This document shows, in pieces, positions 1-8,213 of a stretch of DNA of 64,000 nt (positions are counted from its first letter, which is position 1; each line of letters starts with the position of its first letter). This stretch comes from Mycobacterium triplex (GTDB taxonomy: Bacteria; Actinomycetota; Actinomycetes; Mycobacteriales; Mycobacteriaceae). The stretch lies in the NCBI RefSeq assembly GCF_000689255.1, contig NZ_HG964446.1, forward strand, positions 1,875,191 through 1,939,190. The letters are read 5' to 3'. Both the position numbers and the translations under genes were made by a program. Below the pieces are notes generated by a model, which saw only the letters and a list, made by a program, of their open reading frames with translations, did no database searches and was not told where the DNA came from.

Positions 1-298
1 TGCGGGTGCGGCCGCGACGGGAATCGTCCCCACCGATCCCGGTGCGCCCGCGAACCCGCCCGCGGCTCCGCCGGCGCCCCAAGGCGCGCCACCGGGCCCG
101 AACAACCCGCCCACGGCGGTGCCCCCGGCTCCGGATGGGTCTACGACACTGTCACCAGCGAAAGCCGCTGCCCTGCAAGAGATTCAGACAGCCATCAACG
201 CGGCGCGGGATGCCCAGAAGAAGGGCGACTTCGCCGGCTATGGGGCGGCGCTGCAGCGGCTCGACGATGCGATCACCAAGTACAACAACACGAAGTAG
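1..298 (+). CDS. C-terminal end of UPF0182 family membrane protein (partial)
   Basis: The reading frame is open from base 2 to a TAG at 296-298, and the start lies outside the window. The visible 98 residues are a Pro/Ala-rich linker followed by a helical tail (AARDAQKKGDFAGYGAALQR, then a short Leu/Asp-rich end). This matches the cytoplasmic tail I remember for the large multi-pass UPF0182 proteins of mycobacteria, such as Rv3193c. The molecular function of the family is not established. Finding it next to genes that continue towards nuoN fits the M. tuberculosis order in reverse. Confidence 0.75.
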   Translation, partial: AGAAATGIVPTDPGAPANPPAAPPAPQGAPPGPNNPPTAVPPAPDGSTTLSPAKAAALQEIQTAINAARDAQKKGDFAGYGAALQRLDDAITKYNNTK

Positions 299-315
299 CT
301 CGCCGACTCGCCAGA

Positions 316-1284
316 TCAGGCGAGGATGCTTCGACGGTAGCCGGTCGGTGTCGTCGCAAGCTGTCGACGCATCACGGTGGCCAAGTGTTGAGAACTGGCG
401 AATCCGCACCGGTGTGCGATCTCGGTGATGCTGTATGACGGGGTGGCCAGCAATTCACAGGCCCGGGTGAGGCGGCGGTTCATCAGCCAGCGGTGCGGTG
501 TTTCGCCCGTTCCCTCGCGAAAAAGCGCCGTCAGGCGGCCTGGTGACAGGCCCACCGCGTCGGCGACCTCGACGACGCCCACGTCGGCCGACAGGTGCGC
601 TTCGAGGTAGTCGATTGCGCGTCGCAGCCGCCAATCACGGTATCGCGAGCCGGTTTTCGTTGCTAGAGCCGTCGACCCGGAAGCACTCGAATGCTGACGC
701 ACCAGGCGCACGGCAAGTTGATGGCCGAGCGACTCGACCATCATGCGAGAACACCCGTCGCGCTGTTTCAATTCGCGGACGAGCCCCCGGCAGATCTGCT
801 CCGCCAGTGGATCTCGGGAACACATCGGATCGATCAGGGTGACCGACCGGCCCGCTCTGACCGCGCCACTCTCCACGGCGATCCGCTCGACCATGGCGTG
901 CGGGATATACACGTGCAGATAGCTAAATGGCTGCTCCGAGCGGAAAATCCCTCTCGGTTCCTCACCCGCGACCACCACGTTCATGTGAAACGGCGGGTGC
1001 ACCCGGCTCCATTTGCGGCGGCCGTTGCCGAAATAGGTGTGGTGGTGGGCTCCGCTTATCGTGATCGAGATCAGGTCCGTGTTCTCGACCGCCGGGCCAC
1101 GCACTTCATACTCCGACTTGTGTTCGAATCGCCAGATGGCCGCCGACAGGGTGCCGTTCGAAGCCGTCATTCTCGCCGAGGGCGCGAAACCCATTCGGTA
1201 GGACACGTTTTCAGGCGTGATGAATGCCGGTGCGTGCTCCGCGCCCGCGCGGCAATCCTCATGTCGCGAAGTCACGCTGCCCAT
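316..1284 (-). CDS. AraC family transcriptional regulator
   Basis: This is a DNA-binding regulator of about 322 residues. The N-terminal half is an AraC-binding-like (cupin) sensor region. The C-terminal ~100 residues carry the two helix-turn-helix motifs of AraC proteins: RRAIDYLEAHLSADVGVVEV with ADAVGLSPGRLTALFR, then ITEIAHRCGFASSQHLATV. It is divergent from the FAD oxidoreductase operon at 1483, so it is the likely local regulator of that operon; this is inference. The start is uncertain: ATG 1284 is used here, GTG 1353 is the longest reading and ATG 1194 a shorter one. No clear ribosome binding site separates them. Confidence 0.8.
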   Translation of the reverse strand: MGSVTSRHEDCRAGAEHAPAFITPENVSYRMGFAPSARMTASNGTLSAAIWRFEHKSEYEVRGPAVENTDLISITISGAHHHTYFGNGRRKWSRVHPPFHMNVVVAGEEPRGIFRSEQPFSYLHVYIPHAMVERIAVESGAVRAGRSVTLIDPMCSRDPLAEQICRGLVRELKQRDGCSRMMVESLGHQLAVRLVRQHSSASGSTALATKTGSRYRDWRLRRAIDYLEAHLSADVGVVEVADAVGLSPGRLTALFREGTGETPHRWLMNRRLTRACELLATPSYSITEIAHRCGFASSQHLATVMRRQLATTPTGYRRSILA

Positions 1285-1482
1285 TCTGGGGTTCGGCGCG
1301 ATTCGGTAGCCGGTGCAGACAGGACAGCTATCCCACAAATTGCGACACCGCACGCGCGACCCTAGTCGGCGCGCGTCTGGTGTACATCACGCACGCCTGC
1401 GACACGCCTTCGTCTTTCTCCCGCGATAGACCTGATGCACGGCCACCGCCGTAAGCCTTTGACGTCACAGGAGAATGCGAAC

Positions 1483-2877
1483 TTGCCCGAATCCCACCGT
1501 TGCGCAATCGTTCTCGGAGCCAGTATCGCTGGGCTGCTGGCTGCCCGGGTGCTGGCCGAATCCTATGACCAGGTCACCGTCGTCGAGCGAGACACACTGC
1601 CCGGCCAACCGGTGCCCCGCCGCGGCGTGCCGCAAGGCGTCATGCCCCACATTCCGGCGGCGCGCGGAATGCGGATCATGGATCGGCTGTTCCCGGGTTT
1701 TCTCGACGAGTTGGTTGCCGCCGGCGCACGAGTCTGGGACGACGGCGACTTGTCGCGGCTGTGTGTCACGTTCAGCGGGCACCAATTCCAGCGATCGGGC
1801 CGAATTCCCGACCCCGAATCCCTGGCCATGTACTACGTGCACCGAGTGTTTTTGGAGTGGAGCCTGCGTCGTCGGGTGACCGCGATTCCCAACGTGACGA
1901 TTGTCGACGGCCACGATGCGGTCAGGCTCACATCGACCGTCCGGCGTGACCGGGTGACCGGCGTGGTGGTGGCCCACCGGGCCTCCGGCACCGAGACATC
2001 GTTGAACGCCGATCTTGTCGTGGACGCCACCGGGCGAGGTTCGCGCACACCGGTGTTTCTCGAACAGCTCGGCTTTCGTCGCCCGCGGGAAGACGAACTG
2101 ACCGTGCACGTCACCTACGCCGGGTTGCCGGTCCGCCTGCCCGCGGGCGCGTTGCGCGAATTCATCGCGTTCGCCGCGCCCCAGCCCAGCCGGCCGCGCG
2201 GGTACGCGATGTTCGCCGGCCAGGACGACACGTACATGCTCGCGGTTCAGACGGTGGCCGGACAGCGGGCGCCGTCCGATCACGCGGCACTGCTGGGCTG
2301 CCTGAGCGAGCTGGCGCCCGCGCACGTGCTGGCGGCCGCCCGGCGCGCCGAACCGCTCGCGGACGTCACCCAATATCGGTTTCCCTCCAACCGTTGGCGC
2401 CGCTATGACAAATTGGCTCGGATGCCCGCCGGGCTCATCGTCATCGGCGACGCACTGTGCAACTTCAATCCGCTTTACGGGCAAGGCATGTCCGTCGCAG
2501 CGATCGAGGCGCTCGTCCTGCGGGACTGCCTATCGCGAGGCGATCGAGGGCTGCAGCGGCGGTTTTTTCGCAACTGCACCAAGGAGATTCGCGTGGCTTG
2601 GCGTTCGGCCGTGAGTTCGGATTTGGCGTTACCCCAGATCGCGGGCAAGCGACCGGCCACCATGAGGGTGGCCAATGCCTACCTGGAACGGGTGTTCGCC
2701 GCGGCCGAGACCGAGCCCGCCCTTGTCCAGCAGTTCTTACGCTCACTCAACATGATTGACCCGCCATCTCGGCTGCTGAGGCCCTCGATCGTGGCCCGGG
2801 TGGTCAAAGGGACGCGCGCCGCACGCGGACGGATACCGGCGGCGGTCATCACAGACCGCCAGGAGGTGAACACGTGA
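1483..2877 (+). CDS. FAD-dependent oxidoreductase (monooxygenase/epoxidase-like)
   Basis: A 464-residue flavoprotein with an N-terminal Rossmann motif (VLGASIAGLLAARVLAE, then VVERD) and a second FAD motif near residue 325 (GDALCNFNPLYGQGMSVA). That motif is typical of the group that includes UbiH-like hydroxylases, squalene epoxidase-like enzymes and geranylgeranyl reductases. TTG 1483 is chosen because CAGGAG lies 9 bases upstream; an in-frame ATG at 1435 lacks such a site. The next gene starts inside its stop codon (GTGA), so the two are translationally coupled. The substrate cannot be read from sequence. The partners (F420-type reductase, hydrolase) suggest oxidation then reduction of a lipid or polyketide-like compound. 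Confidence 0.85.
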   Translation: MPESHRCAIVLGASIAGLLAARVLAESYDQVTVVERDTLPGQPVPRRGVPQGVMPHIPAARGMRIMDRLFPGFLDELVAAGARVWDDGDLSRLCVTFSGHQFQRSGRIPDPESLAMYYVHRVFLEWSLRRRVTAIPNVTIVDGHDAVRLTSTVRRDRVTGVVVAHRASGTETSLNADLVVDATGRGSRTPVFLEQLGFRRPREDELTVHVTYAGLPVRLPAGALREFIAFAAPQPSRPRGYAMFAGQDDTYMLAVQTVAGQRAPSDHAALLGCLSELAPAHVLAAARRAEPLADVTQYRFPSNRWRRYDKLARMPAGLIVIGDALCNFNPLYGQGMSVAAIEALVLRDCLSRGDRGLQRRFFRNCTKEIRVAWRSAVSSDLALPQIAGKRPATMRVANAYLERVFAAAETEPALVQQFLRSLNMIDPPSRLLRPSIVARVVKGTRAARGRIPAAVITDRQEVNT

Positions 2878-4013
2878 AGGTCGGCCTGATCGAACAACCG
2901 CTGCACACCCGTTACTCGCCGACGGCATTGGTGAGCCTCGGTTATCTCACCGCGGTCGGCACCGGGATGGACTCGTACTGGTTGCCCGACCACATCAACT
3001 CACTGTTTCCTCCGGCAGTGATGACCGCGAAATACGTCGGAAGTGCGCGGCTGGCGCCCAATATCGACGCGCACTACGATCCCTGGACGGTGCTGGGTCA
3101 TCTGGTCGCCCGAAACCGGTTGGGAAAGCGGCGGCTTGGGATTGGGGTGACGGACGCCAGCCGGCGCAATCCCGCCGTCACCGCCCAAGCAGCGGCCACG
3201 TTGCATCTGATGACCCGGGGACGAGCGATCCTCGGAATCGGAACGGGCGCCCGCGCAAGCAACGAACCATATGGCGTGGATTGGTCAAAGCCGGTGGCGC
3301 GCTTCGAAGAAGCCCTGGCGACAATTCGCGCGCTGTGGAACTCCGGCGGTGAACTCGTCACCCGCGACTCGCCCTTCTTCCCACTGCGCAACGCCGCGTT
3401 CGGATTGCCGCCTCACCGCGGGACGTGGCCGGATGTCTGGATCGCCGCGCACGGGCCGCGCATGTTGCGGGCCACCGGGCGGTATGCGGATGGATGGTTT
3501 CCCGCCTCCTTCACCCACCGGCCGAAGGACTACGCCGCCGGCCTGGCGACGGTCCGGACCGCGGCCTGCGACGCCGGGCGCGATCCGATGTCAATCACCG
3601 CCGCGGGCTTGTTCTTCGTCATGACCGGTCACAGCCACGACCACATCGACGAAGCGTTGGACTCGCCTCCGATGAGAGCGTTCGCGCTCAACGCGCCCGC
3701 ACGGTTGTGGGCTACCCACGGAGCGAATCATCCGCTTGGCGACGACTTCACCGGGGCCCAGGACATCATCCCGCAGACGCTGGACGAACGTGCCGTGGTG
3801 TCGCTGACCGCCGACGTACCGTCATCGCTGCTGCGCCAGATGCTCCTTACCGGTACACCCGCTGACATCATCGACCAGGTGGCCGAATGGCGCGATCAAG
3901 GCTTGCAGTATCCGGTGATCGGCAATCTCAGCGGCGTGCAACACAGCCTCGGCCGCGGCCTGGCCGCAAGCGTCCCGTTCGCCAGAGTCCTTCGCGGACT
4001 GCGCAAGTTGTGA
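2874..4013 (+). CDS. LLM-class F420-dependent oxidoreductase, phthiodiolone ketoreductase-like
   Basis: A 379-residue luciferase-like (TIM barrel) oxidoreductase. Long stretches match what I remember of Rv2951c, the F420-dependent phthiodiolone/phenolphthiodiolone ketoreductase: DASRRNPAVTAQAAATLHL, TRGRAILGIGTGARASNEPY, ARFEEALATIRALWNS and AAHGPRMLRATGRYADGW. It starts with GTG 2874 inside the previous stop, with AGGAGGTG upstream. No PDIM genes surround it, so it is probably a paralogue acting on another ketone. Cofactor F420 rather than FMN is inferred from the family. Confidence 0.88.
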   Translation: MKVGLIEQPLHTRYSPTALVSLGYLTAVGTGMDSYWLPDHINSLFPPAVMTAKYVGSARLAPNIDAHYDPWTVLGHLVARNRLGKRRLGIGVTDASRRNPAVTAQAAATLHLMTRGRAILGIGTGARASNEPYGVDWSKPVARFEEALATIRALWNSGGELVTRDSPFFPLRNAAFGLPPHRGTWPDVWIAAHGPRMLRATGRYADGWFPASFTHRPKDYAAGLATVRTAACDAGRDPMSITAAGLFFVMTGHSHDHIDEALDSPPMRAFALNAPARLWATHGANHPLGDDFTGAQDIIPQTLDERAVVSLTADVPSSLLRQMLLTGTPADIIDQVAEWRDQGLQYPVIGNLSGVQHSLGRGLAASVPFARVLRGLRKL

Positions 4014-4729
4014 GCCGGCCTACCATGGTGCAACCCCCGACGTATGTGCTGGTACCCGGTGCCTGGCAGGCGGCCTGGTCCTGGCGCCCGGTAGCCAAAC
4101 GGCTTCGCGCTGTGGGTCATCGGACGATCGGGATGACGCTTCCGGGATTGCGCGACGGCGACGACCCGGCGGGCTACCGACTGCGGGACGCGGTCGACTA
4201 CATCGTCGAAAAGGTGCGCGACCTCGACAATGTTGTCCTGGTCGCGCACAGCTGGGGCGGCTATCCCGCTACGGGCGCAGCACATCTACTCAAGGACACC
4301 GTGCATAAGGTGGTCTACTTCAACGCCCATGTCCCTGATCGGGGTAGGTCGCTGGTAGACGAAAACCCAACCGAGAAACAGGAATTGATCTTACGACTGA
4401 TCGATGAATCACCCGGCGGCGCGATTGCACCGACCCTGGCGTATGTGGAGCGGGAATTGATGCAAGGCGTCGCCCCCCAACTTCAGCAGTTGGTGGCTGA
4501 GCTGCAGACAGCTCAGCCAGGTCGTTACTTCATCGACGCCCTCGACATCGAGGCGGACGGTCTCGACGTTCCCACTGCCTACATCGCCAGCGACAGTGAT
4601 CGCGCGTTGCCCAGGCCCGCTGCGGAATTCGCCGGGCGGCTCGGTGTCCGGCCCGCGGTCGTACCGGGCACCCACAACTGCATTCTGACCCACCCCGACG
4701 AAGCGGCGGCGGCGATCTTGTCGGCCTGA
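4010..4729 (+). CDS. Alpha/beta hydrolase (esterase, MES/pyrethroid-hydrolase type)
   Basis: About 239 residues of alpha/beta hydrolase fold. It has an oxyanion-region PGAWQAAWSW, the nucleophile elbow AHSWGGYP (Ser of GxSxG type) and the C-terminal GTHNCILTHPDE with the catalytic His. This layout matches plant-type methyl esterases and small bacterial esterases. GTG 4010 overlaps the previous stop (GTGA) and would couple translation; ATG 4025 five codons later is an alternative start. It is the third gene of the 1483-4729 operon and probably hydrolyses an ester or lactone made or consumed by the two oxidoreductases (inference). Confidence 0.83.
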   Translation: MSRPTMVQPPTYVLVPGAWQAAWSWRPVAKRLRAVGHRTIGMTLPGLRDGDDPAGYRLRDAVDYIVEKVRDLDNVVLVAHSWGGYPATGAAHLLKDTVHKVVYFNAHVPDRGRSLVDENPTEKQELILRLIDESPGGAIAPTLAYVERELMQGVAPQLQQLVAELQTAQPGRYFIDALDIEADGLDVPTAYIASDSDRALPRPAAEFAGRLGVRPAVVPGTHNCILTHPDEAAAAILSA

Positions 4730-4730
4730 T

Positions 4731-5702
4731 TCAGGCGCAGGCCGTGCGGAACCGATCCCGGTAAGCTTTCGGGCTGATGCCGAGGTGATTGACGAATACC
4801 CGGCGCAGCGTTTCGGCGCTACCGAAGCCCGCGAGATGCGCTGTTTCCGTGACGGTCCGGCCCGCTTCGAGCCCGGCGCGGGCGAAGTCGACCCGAACCA
4901 ACTCGACGTAGCGCGCCGGTGTCATTCCCAGCTCGGACTGGAACAGCCGGGTCAGTTGTCGGGTGCTCAACGACGCCTTGGCCGCGAGCTTGGACACGCT
5001 GTGATCACGAGCGGGATCGGCCGCGATCGCATCGGTGACCGAGCGCAGCGGCGAGTCTGCCGGGGGATCGGCCTCGACCAACACCGAGAACTGTGATTGG
5101 CCGCCCGCGCGTTTGAGATAAACGACCAACCACCGGGCCACGTCCCGGACCAGCTCTGTCCCGTAATCCATTTCGACCAACGCCAGCGCCAGGTCGATGC
5201 CCGACGAAACCCCGGCGGAGGTGAAGACGTCGCCGTCCCGGACGAAGATCGCGTCCGGCTCGACGGTGACATCCCCGAACGCCCGGGCCAATCGCCGGGT
5301 TTCGTGCCAGTGCGTGGTGGCGCGCCGGCCGCTGAGCAGGCCGGCCTGCGCGAGGATGAACGACCCCGTGCAGATGGACGCCAGACGTCTTGTCCGTGCG
5401 CCCAGCGATCTGACGGCCCCGACCAGTGCGGGATCAATCGCTTGCCGGGGCAGATTGTCGCTGCCGGCGACCATCACGGTATCGGCGGAGCCGATTGCCG
5501 AAAGGGAGTCGGTGACGCCCAATCGCGTCCCGATCGAGCTGGTCACGTCGTTGCCGTCCAGCGAGGCGATCTTGAGCTGGTAGTCGGCGCCGAACCGGTT
5601 GGCCTCGACGAACACTTCGCCGGCCCCCGCGACATCCAACAGCGTCACCCCGTCGAAGACGACGATTACCACCACTTTCGAACGCGCTCCGGCTTCGGCC
5701 AC
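4731..5702 (-). CDS. GlxA family transcriptional regulator (DJ-1/PfpI domain plus AraC HTH)
   Basis: About 323 residues. The N-terminal ~180 residues are a DJ-1/PfpI fold with the nucleophile-elbow region SICTGSFILAQAGLLSGRRA followed by TTHWHE. The C-terminal ~100 residues are an AraC HTH (VSKLAAKASLSTRQLTRLFQ, then VTETAHLAGFGSAETLRRVF). This is the standard GlxA-type layout. The gene is divergent from the HD-domain/cupin pair at 5808, which it probably controls. GTG 5702 is taken as the start; TTG 5705 is the neighbouring option. Its stop lies only 2 bases from that of the convergent hydrolase gene. Confidence 0.87.
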   Translation of the reverse strand: MAEAGARSKVVVIVVFDGVTLLDVAGAGEVFVEANRFGADYQLKIASLDGNDVTSSIGTRLGVTDSLSAIGSADTVMVAGSDNLPRQAIDPALVGAVRSLGARTRRLASICTGSFILAQAGLLSGRRATTHWHETRRLARAFGDVTVEPDAIFVRDGDVFTSAGVSSGIDLALALVEMDYGTELVRDVARWLVVYLKRAGGQSQFSVLVEADPPADSPLRSVTDAIAADPARDHSVSKLAAKASLSTRQLTRLFQSELGMTPARYVELVRVDFARAGLEAGRTVTETAHLAGFGSAETLRRVFVNHLGISPKAYRDRFRTACA

Positions 5703-5807
5703 CAAACCATTGTGTCGCTTTCTGTGGAGAAGACGTCGGGAACGACAAGGGTCGGTCTGCCCGAACCCCCGCAAACTGACAACCAACACCAACGAGGAGG
5801 TCAGACG

Positions 5808-6458
5808 ATGGATATTCAACTTGTGGACACCATTGCCGGCATCGCGATACCCGACACTGAACTGGTGCGCGAAATCACGGCGCACGTCCGCGAGGCCGAA
5901 GACGACTTGCTTTTCGACCACTCCCGCCGGGTGTTCCTGTTCGGTGCCCTGCAGGGACGTCGGCGCGGACTGGAACCCAACCTGGAGCTGCTCTACGCCG
6001 GGGCGATGTTCCACGACATCGGCCTCACCGAGCGCTACCGCAGCTCGATGTTGCGCTTCGAGGTCGACGGCGCCAACGCGGCACGGGAGTTCCTGCTGGA
6101 GCACGACGTCGATCGGGCCGACGCCGACAAGGTGTGGTTGAGCATCGCGTTGCACACGACTCCCGGCATCCCCGAATTCCTGGCGCCCGAAGTCGCCTTG
6201 GTGACCGCCGGTGTCGAAACCGACGTGCTGGGCATCGAGCGCGACGAGCTGTCTCCCGAGGCTCTGGACGCGGTCACCGCGGCTCATCCGCGCCCGAATT
6301 TCAAGCAGCGCATCCTGACCGCGTTCAACGACGGAATGAAGCACCGCCCGCACAGCACCTTCGGCACGGTCAACGACGACGTGCTCGCGCACTTCGACCC
6401 GGCATTCGCCCGCGACAACTTCGTCGACGTCATCCTGTCCAACAGCTGGCCCGAGTAG
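5808..6458 (+). CDS. HD domain-containing phosphohydrolase-like protein
   Basis: A 216-residue HD-superfamily protein. The metal ligands are visible as FDHSRRV (His), AMFHDIGLT (His-Asp pair), SIALHTTPG (His) and a following helical region. This pattern resembles the small HD family that includes cyanamide hydratase-like enzymes and uncharacterised phosphohydrolases. ATG 5808 has GAGGAGG 7 bases upstream and starts the protein cleanly; the long in-frame extension upstream runs antisense through the GlxA gene and is rejected. It forms an operon with the cupin gene. The substrate is unknown. Confidence 0.82.
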   Translation: MDIQLVDTIAGIAIPDTELVREITAHVREAEDDLLFDHSRRVFLFGALQGRRRGLEPNLELLYAGAMFHDIGLTERYRSSMLRFEVDGANAAREFLLEHDVDRADADKVWLSIALHTTPGIPEFLAPEVALVTAGVETDVLGIERDELSPEALDAVTAAHPRPNFKQRILTAFNDGMKHRPHSTFGTVNDDVLAHFDPAFARDNFVDVILSNSWPE

Positions 6459-6496
6459 ATTTGCGGCGCAAGGGTTTACCGAGGAAGGTGAGTGAG

Positions 6497-7024
6497 ATGA
6501 ACCAAATCGGTGTGACGGTGGTGCAGCCGGGGGAGGGCGAGGTCGTCGCGCTCCCGGGTTTCGGGGCGGTGTTCAAACTGTCCGGCAAGACCAACGGCGG
6601 GGAGGTGTCCATCGTCGAGCACCCATTCGAGGTCGGGCTGCTCACCGCGGCGCACCGGCACACCCGCGAGGACGAGCACTCGATCGTGCTGGCGGGTGAG
6701 ATCGGCTTCCGCTCCGACGACAGCGAGGTGGTGCTCGGCCCCGGTGGCTACATCACCAAGCCGCGCGGGCAGATGCACGCCATGTGGAACGCCGGCAGCG
6801 AGCCGGGCCGCATCGTCGAGATCATCACTCCGGGCGGGTTCGAGAACTACTTCCGGGAACTCGGTGAGCTGCTCGTCGAGCACGCCGACGACTCGGCGGG
6901 TAAGCCCCTGCACGAGCTGCCCGAGTTCGGCGAACTCGCCGACAAGTACGGGCTGACCTACGGGGCGCCGGCCTGGATGGACGACATCGCGCGGCGATAC
7001 GGGCTGAACCCGCCTTCGCACTGA
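6497..7024 (+). CDS. Cupin domain-containing protein
   Basis: A 175-residue single-cupin protein. The two cupin motifs are visible: AAHRHTREDEHSIVLAGEIGF (two His and Glu metal ligands) and MHAMWNAGSEPGRIVEII (third His). The C-terminal ~60 residues are helical and of unknown role. ATG 6497 is preceded by GAGGAAGGTGAGTG. It sits 38 bases after the HD-domain gene and is probably co-transcribed with it under the GlxA-type regulator. Cupins of this kind may be dioxygenases, isomerases or ligand-binding proteins, and the sequence does not decide which. Confidence 0.82.
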   Translation: MNQIGVTVVQPGEGEVVALPGFGAVFKLSGKTNGGEVSIVEHPFEVGLLTAAHRHTREDEHSIVLAGEIGFRSDDSEVVLGPGGYITKPRGQMHAMWNAGSEPGRIVEIITPGGFENYFRELGELLVEHADDSAGKPLHELPEFGELADKYGLTYGAPAWMDDIARRYGLNPPSH

Positions 7025-7097
7025 GCGACGCCGTCACCCCCGCTGAGCCCGCGATTTGGTCGCCTCGACACCGGTTCGGTAACCTTGCATTTACCGA

Positions 7098-7174
7098 CGC
7101 GGGGTGGAGCAGCTCGGTAGCTCGCTGGGCTCATAACCCAGAGGTCGCAGGTTCGAATCCTGTCCCCGCTACCA
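7098..7174 (+). tRNA. Initiator tRNA-fMet (anticodon CAT)
   Basis: A 77-base cloverleaf with encoded CCA. The acceptor is CGCGGGG against CCCCGCT, leaving C1 opposite U72 unpaired, a feature of initiator tRNAs. The anticodon arm is CTGGG CTCATAA CCCAG, with the three consecutive G-C pairs that mark initiator tRNA. The T arm is GCAGG TTCGAAT CCTGT. This separates it from elongator tRNA-Met. Confidence 0.97.
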
Positions 7175-7180
7175 AGCGAG

Positions 7181-7213
7181 ACGGCCCCCGGAGATCCTTC
7201 CGGGGGCCGTTTT
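7181..7213 (+). terminator. Rho-independent terminator of the initiator tRNA
   Basis: ACGGCCCCCGG and CCGGGGGCCGT form an 11-bp perfect stem around an 8-base loop, followed directly by TTTC. It starts 7 bases after the tRNA. Its right arm is part of a 20-bp repeat that recurs at 7580. Confidence 0.85.
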
Positions 7214-7599
7214 CGTGCCGCGCGCACCGGTATCCGGAAACAGTAGCCAGGTTTGCTAGTTAACTTGGATGAGCATTCGCGCGGCGCGGTCGTCTCCCTT
7301 TTTCAGTGACGATTTAGGGAATCCCGGCTCTGCGGCGTTTTGGGGACGTTTGCCGAAACATGGGTTTGCGCGGAAAGTCACTGCCAAGCGGGCTCATAGC
7401 GGTCGGGTGGGGGCCTTGCTCTGCGCCCTGCCGGGGACAGGTGTGATCCAAACTCACGGTTCTCCCGGATGGTGCGATGCTGTATCAGCTACGCCGCTGG
7501 GTGCCAGGAAAATTCATGACTACTCATCGAATTGTGCTCGGAAACGGGTGGTGATCTACTCGCTAGAACCCGGCACTTTCGGGGGCCGTTTTCGTGCCG
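7201..7599. repeat. Perfect 20-bp direct repeat bounding a gene-poor segment
   Basis: CGGGGGCCGTTTTCGTGCCG occurs at 7201-7220 and again at 7580-7599 with no mismatch. The first copy is the right arm and tail of the tRNA terminator; the second abuts the stop codon of the peroxidase gene. The pair brackets 359 bases with no convincing gene. It may be a target-type duplication left by a lost element, or a simple local duplication of terminator sequence. Confidence 0.7.
7221..7579. other. Gene-poor stretch between the two 20-bp repeats
   Basis: No open reading frame here has mycobacterial codon bias or a recognisable product. The frame open through 7269-7838 runs on antisense into the peroxidase gene. 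The stretch is less GC-rich than its neighbours in places and shows no obvious RNA fold by eye. It could be the remnant of an excised element or simply intergenic DNA. Confidence 0.4.
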
Positions 7600-7600
7600 G
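7570..7600 (-). terminator. Possible terminator hairpin after the peroxidase gene
   Basis: CCGGCAC and GTGCCGG form a 7-bp stem around a 17-base loop, ending right at the stop codon of the minus-strand peroxidase gene. There is no T run, so termination is uncertain. Confidence 0.35.
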
Positions 7601-8089
7601 TTATCGGGGCAGCACGGCCTCGATAGCGCTGATGACCTCGGGGGCGTCGGGCTCGGTACGCGGCCGGAACCGGTTGACCACCTCACCGTCGGCGGAGAGC
7701 AGGAACTTCTCGAAGTTCCACTGGATGTCGCCAGCGCCGCCGTCGGCATCGGCGGCCTTGGTCAGCTCGGCGTACAGCGGGTGGCGGTCGTCGCCGTTGA
7801 CGTCGGTCTTCGCCAGCAACGGGAACGTCACCCCATAGGTCGTCGAGCAGAACTCCTGGATCTCATCGGCCGTGCCCGGCTCCTGGCCCATGAACTGGTT
7901 GCACGGCACGCCGACGACCGTCAGGCCCCGGTCGCCGTAGTCCTTGGCCAGTTTCTCCAAGGCCGTGTACTGCGGCGTCAGCCCGCATTTGGAAGCTACG
8001 TTCACCACGAGCGTTGCGCCGTCGGACAATTCGGCCAGTGTGGTCGGTTGGCCGTCGAGCGTGGTCAGGGCGATGTCTTTGAGGGTCAC
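7601..8089 (-). CDS. Glutathione peroxidase family, thioredoxin-type peroxidase
   Basis: A 162-residue peroxidase of the GPx fold. The peroxidatic Cys35 (NVASKCGLT), Gln65 (CNQF), Trp124 and Asn125 (QWNFEKF) form the catalytic set. Cys81 in the motif FCSTTYGVTFP matches the resolving cysteine of thioredoxin-dependent GPx proteins. Since mycobacteria lack glutathione, reduction by thioredoxin is the likely mechanism. It would reduce hydrogen or lipid peroxides in the cytoplasm. It is divergent from the small acidic gene at 8214. Confidence 0.92.
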   Translation of the reverse strand: MTLKDIALTTLDGQPTTLAELSDGATLVVNVASKCGLTPQYTALEKLAKDYGDRGLTVVGVPCNQFMGQEPGTADEIQEFCSTTYGVTFPLLAKTDVNGDDRHPLYAELTKAADADGGAGDIQWNFEKFLLSADGEVVNRFRPRTEPDAPEVISAIEAVLPR

Positions 8090-8131
8090 GCCGATGACGC
8101 TAACGCACCGAACCGATTCAGGGCTACGCCT

Positions 8132-8156
8132 GTTCGCCGCCGTCGGAAGTGGGTAC
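8132..8156 (+). promoter_or_regulatory. Possible SigF-type promoter of the small acidic gene
   Basis: GTTC at 8132, 15 bases, then GGGTAC at 8151-8156, compared with the mycobacterial SigF consensus GTTT-N15 to 17-GGGTA. The start codon follows 57 bases later. The -35 has one mismatch. Confidence 0.4.
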
Positions 8157-8213
8157 CCGACGCGATAACGCGGCAGCGTTTAATTCCTGGTCACCAATCG
8201 AAGGCGGGATCGA

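Noticed and set aside
1465-2484. Long minus-strand frame opposite the FAD oxidoreductase
   Set aside because: It has no recognisable domain and mirrors the high-GC third positions of the plus-strand gene. Similar shadow frames at 9983-11398, 16249-17499, 18781-20022 and 25956-27407 were rejected for the same reason.
5097-5807. N-terminal extension of the HD-domain protein
   Set aside because: The upstream part is antisense to the GlxA-type gene; the ribosome site and family start are at 5808.
7201-7599. Classical tRNA-integrated prophage or island
   Set aside because: No integrase or phage gene is present, and the repeat does not include the tRNA 3' end.
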